Positions 44,152 through 64,000 of a DNA stretch of 64,000 nucleotides are shown piece by piece. A program made the translations under genes and the position numbers. The notes beneath the pieces are model-generated. The model was not told where the DNA came from. It was given only the letters and a program-made list of their open reading frames with translations, and searched no databases. How positions within the stretch are numbered: position 1 is the stretch's first letter; each line of letters begins with the position of its first letter. The stretch comes from Hymenopus coronatus. Taxonomy: Eukaryota; Arthropoda; Insecta; Mantodea; Hymenopodidae. The stretch lies in NCBI GenBank assembly GCA_030762935.1, contig CM060900.1, positions 285,517,784-285,581,783 of the forward strand. Reading direction: 5' to 3'.

Positions 44152-45347
44152 ACCAGCTTAACTGCAACACGTAGTCATGAAAAATAATAAGCTAACCTTC
44201 CCTCTCATCACCTCAACATAACCTGCAATTCATCCAGCCTTACATATGATAGCCTTAAGCTATTCTAGAAAGCCTTCGCCATTCAAGTGAAACGACCCTA
44301 CATCTCATAAAGGGTTCTTATATGACGTAAAGGACACCTACATCTCTAGTTGGACATTTCGTGTATTCATACCTACATACTGTGCATATTTTCACCCACT
44401 TGCTATATGTTACAAATAAATTTCTTTCGATTTTACAGCACCTTTAAGGGGTATCTATGTCAAGCTATATATTTTACGGGCGCATTGTGTATATTTACTT
44501 ATATTCGTGTTATGTTCTGGAATATCTTCTTGCAATTAACAGTGACATTGAGCACTTTTTAGCTGCGATCCATAAGTCCTTTGCGTAAATTTAGGGCCTT
44601 TTTGCTATTCTTTGTAGTAGCGTCTATGGTTTTGTAGTAGTTTGCACTGTTTCAAGTCCATTTTTCATGTTTCTACAGTATTTTATATCGGCTAATGCAG
44701 CTAATCGGCTAATATCTGCTGTGTTATAGAGTAATCTAGACATTTTGTATGTATTTAAGGCACGTTAAATGTACGAGTATTTTGGTCACTTTTACAACTC
44801 CTTGGAGACCTTTATTGTCATTTTTGGCACTATGTATTTATTTCGTTTTAAGGTGGTTATCGCTGCTTTTACGAGCATTTGTAATTTCGAAGAGCTATTT
44901 GTGTTGATTTTACAGTATGCTCACGTGTTTTAATGTGATTAGACATTTTTATAGGCCATAGTTTATTTATTCTGAATTTAAAATGCGGTTTCACCAGTTT
45001 TTGTTAGTTTAAAAGCACGTTGTCCTTTGTTATAGCATTCTGTTTACAGTTAATATAATTTTACGAATCTGTTATAAAGTTCTGTTTGCTCTTATGGTAA
45101 CATGAGTAAAGCTCAATGGCCGTATAGAACTGATCGTCTTTAGTGTGTTGTAACCACTGTGTTCGTGTACGCTTTTGGGTGTCTCTCAGTTTTATGAGGG
45201 GTTGAGACTAGGACTTAGCGCCGTTCCCGTCAGGATTACTTCCTTCTTCAGATATGGGGTTGTCTAGGAGGTTTCAGAATTAGCGGTTCTTGTATGGCAT
45301 GGTGCGAGAATGCTATCAAAAATTGCAAAGGCAACATAGGTCATTTC
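44152..45347. other. No recognisable gene
   Basis: T-rich sequence with no convincing exon, RNA gene or transposon. I looked for a C2-domain exon here and did not find one. Confidence 0.4.
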
Positions 45348-45577
45348 CTGGCCGAGTGGTTAGACCATTCGCCTCTCACCTAGACGGCCCAGGTTCGATC
45401 CCAAGCGACCGCATGTGAGATTTGTGGTGGACAAAGCGGCGCTGGGGCGGGTTTTCTCCGCGCTCTCCGGTTTCCTCCGCCATCGCTCCATCTTAATTCC
45501 ATGTATCAGTGCCATCGCCTGCGGTGCCATAAGTAGTTAAAACGGGCGTTAAACACTACCAAAAAAAAAAAAAAAAA
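45348..45577 (+). repeat. SINE family 1, near-full-length copy
   Basis: It starts in the tRNA head (CTGGCCGAGTGGTTAGACC), has a well-preserved B box (CAGGTTCGATCCC, about 45390), and continues through the CATCGCCTGCGGTGCC and AACGGGCGTTAAACACTACC blocks to a 17-A tail (45561-45577). The first few bases of the family head are missing. No clear target duplication. Confidence 0.92.
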
Positions 45578-45899
45578 CTTTCCGAGTTTACCTCACTTAA
45601 CGGTAATAGATCTCAATGACTGGACAGCTCTTTAGTAACGACCTATAGAGGAAACACTTCGCAATTATAATCCAGTCCAAATAGATTTATAGACATGTAA
45701 CTACATGTTTTAAATTTAGGAAGCTCAGTGAAGCTCATGTTATTTTTCATGTCCTTTATATTGCTGTCACGCAATTTGCAAGAATAGCACATGTACAGCA
45801 CTACTGACATTTGTAGTTCTGCAGTTTTATGTGTGTCTGCTTAGTCCCAACACTAGCTAGAGTTCTGTAATTCTTCCTCAAAGATAACACGTAGTCGAA

Positions 45900-46660
45900 C
45901 TCCCACATAAAGCAATGCCTAGTTTCTACCTGTATGCTGAGATTTGTCCATTTCAGCGGAAGGCTTCTTGATCTTTGCCTGCCTAGAACTGTTTTTGAAA
46001 ATAGGATTGGTTGCAGGGTTTAAGTGGCTCTCAGCAGTTTCTACAACAGCATTAACGAATCATCATTGAAACAGTAGATTAGTTTTCACAGATTTATGAA
46101 CGCACTAGCTGTTGTTTTGCCTCATGTGGACAAATTGTCAGGTGCTTGTTCTAATCACAGCGAACAAAATATAATTCCAGATGCCTTTTAAAATGCCTTC
46201 TCATATGTCATGTCATACTCTCAGACCATTTTAACAAAAGTTGGTGTTTTGGTAGTCTCGGTTTTGAGTTTGTTGTTACCTCTGATTGTACCGCAAGTTC
46301 TTTCATACACATGTCTAGGATGCCTTCTACCGTAACCGAATGATCAAACGAATAAAGGTATTTGAGATTTGAGCTTCGGTTATTTAAGTTACGGTTATAT
46401 CAATTAGAGTGGTAATAAAGTTTCCAGCTCCTATAATTCGCACTGCCGCAATGCTTACACTTAAACTCCTGGCGCTAATCTTTTCACGACAATCCTCTTG
46501 AAAGATTCTTAGAAAACATCTTTTCGCGTTTAGCAAGCTTAGTGCTTGGAAACAGTTCCTGAAGGCCGTAAACACTTTATAAAATGATGCATCTATAAAT
46601 TTTAGATGTCTTTGATCAAAATCATACACTTTTCATCCTTCAGAACTTCCTGGCGCTACT
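45900..46660 (-). pseudogene. B-family DNA polymerase N-terminal relic (third copy)
   Basis: A strongly decayed minus-strand relative of the N-terminal region at 34797-34000. Frames contain FLRIFQEDCREKIS and a KCKHCGSANYRS Cys-pair segment (about 46470), KHQLLLKWSESM (about 46230), a VKTNLL-like segment (about 46080) and an AEMDKSQH-like segment near 45950. It keeps the same order as the left copy but ends before any exonuclease or polymerase motif. It lies outside the TTAA-bounded interval and in the same orientation as the left copy. Confidence 0.5.
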
Positions 46661-47839
46661 GAAACTAATTTCACTAAAAGAAAATGCTCCATTCGCTTTT
46701 AAAAAAAACTGACACAATGAACCATCACACCAGAGTCCGCACCCGTTACTAAGTTACGTGGTTCCGGATTCGGTGCTGAAGTGTTTCCTTCTTGCTGTTC
46801 TGCTGTCATTAGCACATATATTTTATGTATTTCGAGCTTTTAAGGACACATATTTTTGTGAGAGATATTTGTAACTATCGATGTTTTCTCGTTGCATATA
46901 CCGTTGAACCAATGCAGGCATGAATTTAGCTATGAAATGGTGGCTTTCTGACTGAAACGATAGGTTTTCGCTAAATTTGCAAGCCCTTTAACGATGGATA
47001 GATAACATGACTGAGACACAGTTAGCTACACACCTGTGTGTGGTCAATTACACATTTTAGCGTATAAAATTCTATTGCCTTGACACTAGTAATCTTTGTT
47101 CTAATGTAGGTGAAATTCGTCAATATAGCATAATAATAATACAATTTTAAAAATTAAATTACTTGCGGTTTCTTCACTTCCGCGTGAAATTGACTGCACA
47201 TCATCCTCATTTTTAAACTGTTTCTTCCAGAAACATCGATTTATATATAATTTTCTGTTGCAAGAGCGTTACTTTAAATTTTATCTCCATGTCTGTCTGA
47301 TTCTCAGAAATGTTTTTGAAATAAGGTAAGAGACTGTTGCCTGTAACACTCCGTTCTATTTTACGTGTTTATTTTTCAGGCATCATTTCTGAAAGGATTT
47401 GCCAACACAATTGTTGCAACACGTTATAGTAGTTTGGAATCATCTTACACATTATGAACATTGTTGAGCATTCACTTGAGTTTAATCTGAATGGCCAGTA
47501 TAGGCAAAGTCATCATGTGATTCCACTAAAAGCAACAGGATAGTAGTCAGAATAACTAGATGGAGGCTGTCAACATGTTGTAAACTAAATTTGGAATACT
47601 AAATACTGCATTATCTACATAATCTAGGAGGCCACATAAGAAAAAGCATAAACTCATTATGACATATAGTGAAAGCTGTAACAAAAATAATGCGAGTTCA
47701 TTGAAATTATAAAAATGCTCAGAATGACTGATATATTCTTTTGCTTTCATTAATAAAATTTTCTCCATTACTTTATTTTCAAGAATATATAATTTGAGTT
47801 TTATTTAATGGGTGCACTTTAACTATTATTGTTGTTAGC
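46661..47839. other. No recognisable gene
   Basis: AT-rich; a few splice-site-like sequences (for example an acceptor-like TTTATTTTTCAG near 47378) but no open coding segment between credible sites. Confidence 0.4.
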
Positions 47840-48090
47840 GTTCCATTGTATTTTGGGAGTAAAAGCCTGGAAATTTTGCTCAGAAGACTGAATCAGGCTT
47901 CAGGTTTGTTTGCTTGCCACAAATCAACGACAGGGAACCACCAGCTTCACTTTCATTCCAAAAGAAGCCAGCTAAGGTCTTTACGCCCGAAAAAAATCAA
48001 CTCGTCCTTCGCCGTGTTTGAACCCGTGACTGAGGAAACTAGAGACTCCCATGGTAGCTCTAGACCACATATGACCACAAAGGGCATGAT
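47840..48090 (-). repeat. SINE family 2, diverged copy
   Basis: The minus strand shows the B-box region CACGGGTTCAAACACGGCGA (about 48020), a TTTTTTTCGGGCGTAAAGACC block, GGCTTCTTTTGGAATGAAAG, and the family 3' blocks ending near GAACGCTAAC. It is noticeably diverged from the 28291 copy and has no tail. Confidence 0.8.
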
Positions 48091-48242
48091 ATTTACACTA
48101 TACGGCATTTTAAATTCGTCGAAAATGTTAAGGGTTGTCTTGTCATGTGTTGTTCCTTCTTCCTTATTTCCTACCTCTCCTTCTCTCTCTTTCTTTCCTT
48201 CCTTTTACATTTAGAACCTTTGAAGTATGACCAAAACTTTGA

Positions 48243-50098
<1,856 letters not shown>

Positions 50099-50142
<44 letters not shown>
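50099..50142. repeat. (AT)n microsatellite
   Basis: About 44 bases of alternating AT before AATTAATGC. Confidence 0.95.
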
Positions 50143-50147
<5 letters not shown>

Positions 50148-50224
50148 TGCATGACAAAGCAGTGATTCAGAAACATATTAATTTCTTGTAAACATGAAAG
50201 AGTAGCTTCAGCAAGTTTCTTGCA

Positions 50225-50440
50225 CGATGCATTTTTTTCAGGCGTAAAAAGTTTAGTATGGCTTCCTTTGGAAGGAAAGCCAAGCCGGTGGTCCTCTGTT
50301 GTAGATTTATGGCACATAAAAAGAACCTCAAACATCATAAAGAGGGCTCTGAGAAATATTAAGCTGTCTTTTACGCCCAATATTGCATGGACGCTGAGAA
50401 CTGCAGCAGTTAAACAGCGTCCATAAATAAAGCTTAATTG
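50225..50440 (+). repeat. SINE family 2, 5'-truncated copy
   Basis: Begins in the TTTTTTTCAGGCGTAAAAAG block and follows the family through GGCTTCCTTTGGAAGGAAAG and AAAAGAACCTCAAACATCAT to CAGCGTCCATAAATAAAG. The tRNA head is absent, as expected of a 5'-truncated insertion. Confidence 0.85.
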
Positions 50441-50836
50441 AAATTGAAATTTTGAAGCTCGATTGCAATCCATACCAAAATAAGAATTGAAGCTGTTTAA
50501 CAAATTTTAATTACCTTACTTCAATTTTAAAGTGGTTGTCACCGCTTTACTAGTTGCCTCCGTTTATTATGCAGTACTTCTATCAATCAATTTAAGAATA
50601 TTTTCTTTTTCTGGAAAATATAATACAACCTAAAACAACTGGAACTAATATAATCATGGCTGCCTGTCCGCCCGCCCGCCTGCCTGCCTGCCTGCCCATG
50701 CGTACATACATAGATTTACAGTATGCGTTTTTTATAAAATGCCTACTTTTACATACATTTTCCACGAAAAGGAATTCTCCTGCCATCATTTTCCTGGTTA
50801 AAATTAAGGAAACAGTCAGTCTTGTTAACAGCTATT

Positions 50837-51043
50837 TTTTTTTATTGGTAGTGTTTAACGCCCGCTTTTACTATTTGTGGCACCGCAGGTGATGACACTG
50901 GTGATACATGGAATAAAGATGGAACACCGGTGGAATGCAATGGTGGGGGAGACCGGAGAACCCGGAGAATACCCGCCCCTGCGCCGCTTTGACCACCACA
51001 AATCTCACATGTGGCCCGTCTAGGTGAGAGGGGAGTGGTCCCG
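50837..51043 (-). repeat. SINE family 1, 5'-truncated copy with target duplication
   Basis: On the minus strand it runs from the CTCACCTAGACGGGCCACAT segment through the family body to GCGGGCGTTAAACACTACCA and an A-rich tail (50837-50843 on the + strand as T). The 9-bp ACAGCTATT lies on both sides (50828-50836 and 51044-51052). The A-box part of the head is missing. Confidence 0.88.
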
Positions 51044-51257
51044 ACAGCTATTGTAAAAAATATACATGTGTAGTTTGGTTAAGATTAATATATTAGAAAA
51101 TATATTATGAGGCAAACTATTGAGTGAAATGTACTAATTTGGAAATTAAGGAATAAAGTTTTCTATCGCAGATTCATAGTTTGCAGCGAAGAATGCAGAT
51201 TAGAACTCTCATAAAGCAAATATGATTCTTATTGTTCTTGTTTCCTGGCATTTTCTT

Positions 51258-51461
51258 TCAATTTAAACATTTTGCGGGATTTTCTGGCATCTTTAGTACT
51301 AGCCTGTATTCAATTTGTTCGTTTAGTACCTTATGAGCAACTGCTTCTTCAACGTGCTCACTAGCACTAACTACCTTGTCACCAGAAGATTCAGTTTCGA
51401 GCAGTTTCCAAATTTTTACAGTTAGAGTTCCATTGAATTCTTGGTGAATTGTCCCAAACAC
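51258..51461 (-). other. Unrecognised open fragment before the microsatellite
   Basis: The minus-strand frame reads MFGTIHQEFNGTLTVKIWKL and then DKVVSASEHVEEAVAHKVLN. It has protein-like composition, possibly the relic of a DNA transposon protein, but I cannot assign a family. Upstream sequence runs into the microsatellite. Confidence 0.2.
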
Positions 51462-51539
51462 CTTTTTAGAAGTTCAGTGGTACATAAAGCTCTAAAACCT
51501 CGCTTGATAAACTTCGTGATTGACTTGGAGATTTGGTTT

Positions 51540-64000
<12,461 letters not shown>

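Noticed and set aside
47275..47336. Short exon between TGATTCTCAG and GTAAGA
   Set aside because: Only 18 bases long with stops in two frames; no support from neighbouring exon phases.

Overview
This is a repeat-dense, AT-rich eukaryotic window with no compact gene organisation. The mobile-element mix is a Jockey-like non-LTR family, tRNA-derived SINEs, a Crypton-like tyrosine recombinase, a Penelope-like fragment and arthropod-style B-family DNA polymerase elements. Together with the short synaptotagmin-like exons in very long introns, this suggests a large arthropod genome. I cannot name the species. Nearly every transposon protein is broken by stops and frameshifts, so most entries are pseudogenes.

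Layout. 1-13 kb: AT-rich sequence, a 5'-truncated non-LTR element (2.65-5.7 kb), SINE pieces, and a decayed tyrosine recombinase (12.0-13.0 kb). 13.2-14.7 kb: two short exon-like segments of a possible host gene on either side of a (TGTA)n block. 14.8-20.6 kb: SINEs, a Penelope-like tail, and minus-strand fragments of other non-LTR elements. 20.6-44.2 kb: a mirror-like assembly. It has a TTAA-starting end and satellite-like array (+) on the left, and a satellite-like array (-) and TTAA-ending terminus on the right. Two B-family DNA polymerase pseudogenes point outward from its centre (N-termini at 34.8 and 39.6 kb). A complete 714-bp element with the same two ends lies between the polymerases. 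A nearly full-length Jockey-like element (25.0-31.0 kb), a gag-like ORF (37.6-39.1 kb) and several SINEs interrupt this structure. 44.2-51.5 kb: SINEs, a third polymerase N-terminal relic, and a well-formed C2-domain exon (48254-48347). 51.5-64 kb: a compound (ACT)n/(ACCACT)n microsatellite of more than 12.4 kb that runs off the window.

How it fits together. The most credible host gene is on the + strand: a C2-domain (synaptotagmin-like) gene with candidate exons at 14573-14662 and 48254-48347, and less surely 13214-13265. On this reading most of the window is intron filled by transposons. The most unusual element-scale structure is the 23.5-kb TTAA-bounded mirror arrangement. It may be one large polymerase-bearing transposon, with the 714-bp element as its internal deletion derivative, or it may be chance nesting of related repeats. 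All identifications come from reading motifs by eye; no database search was run.
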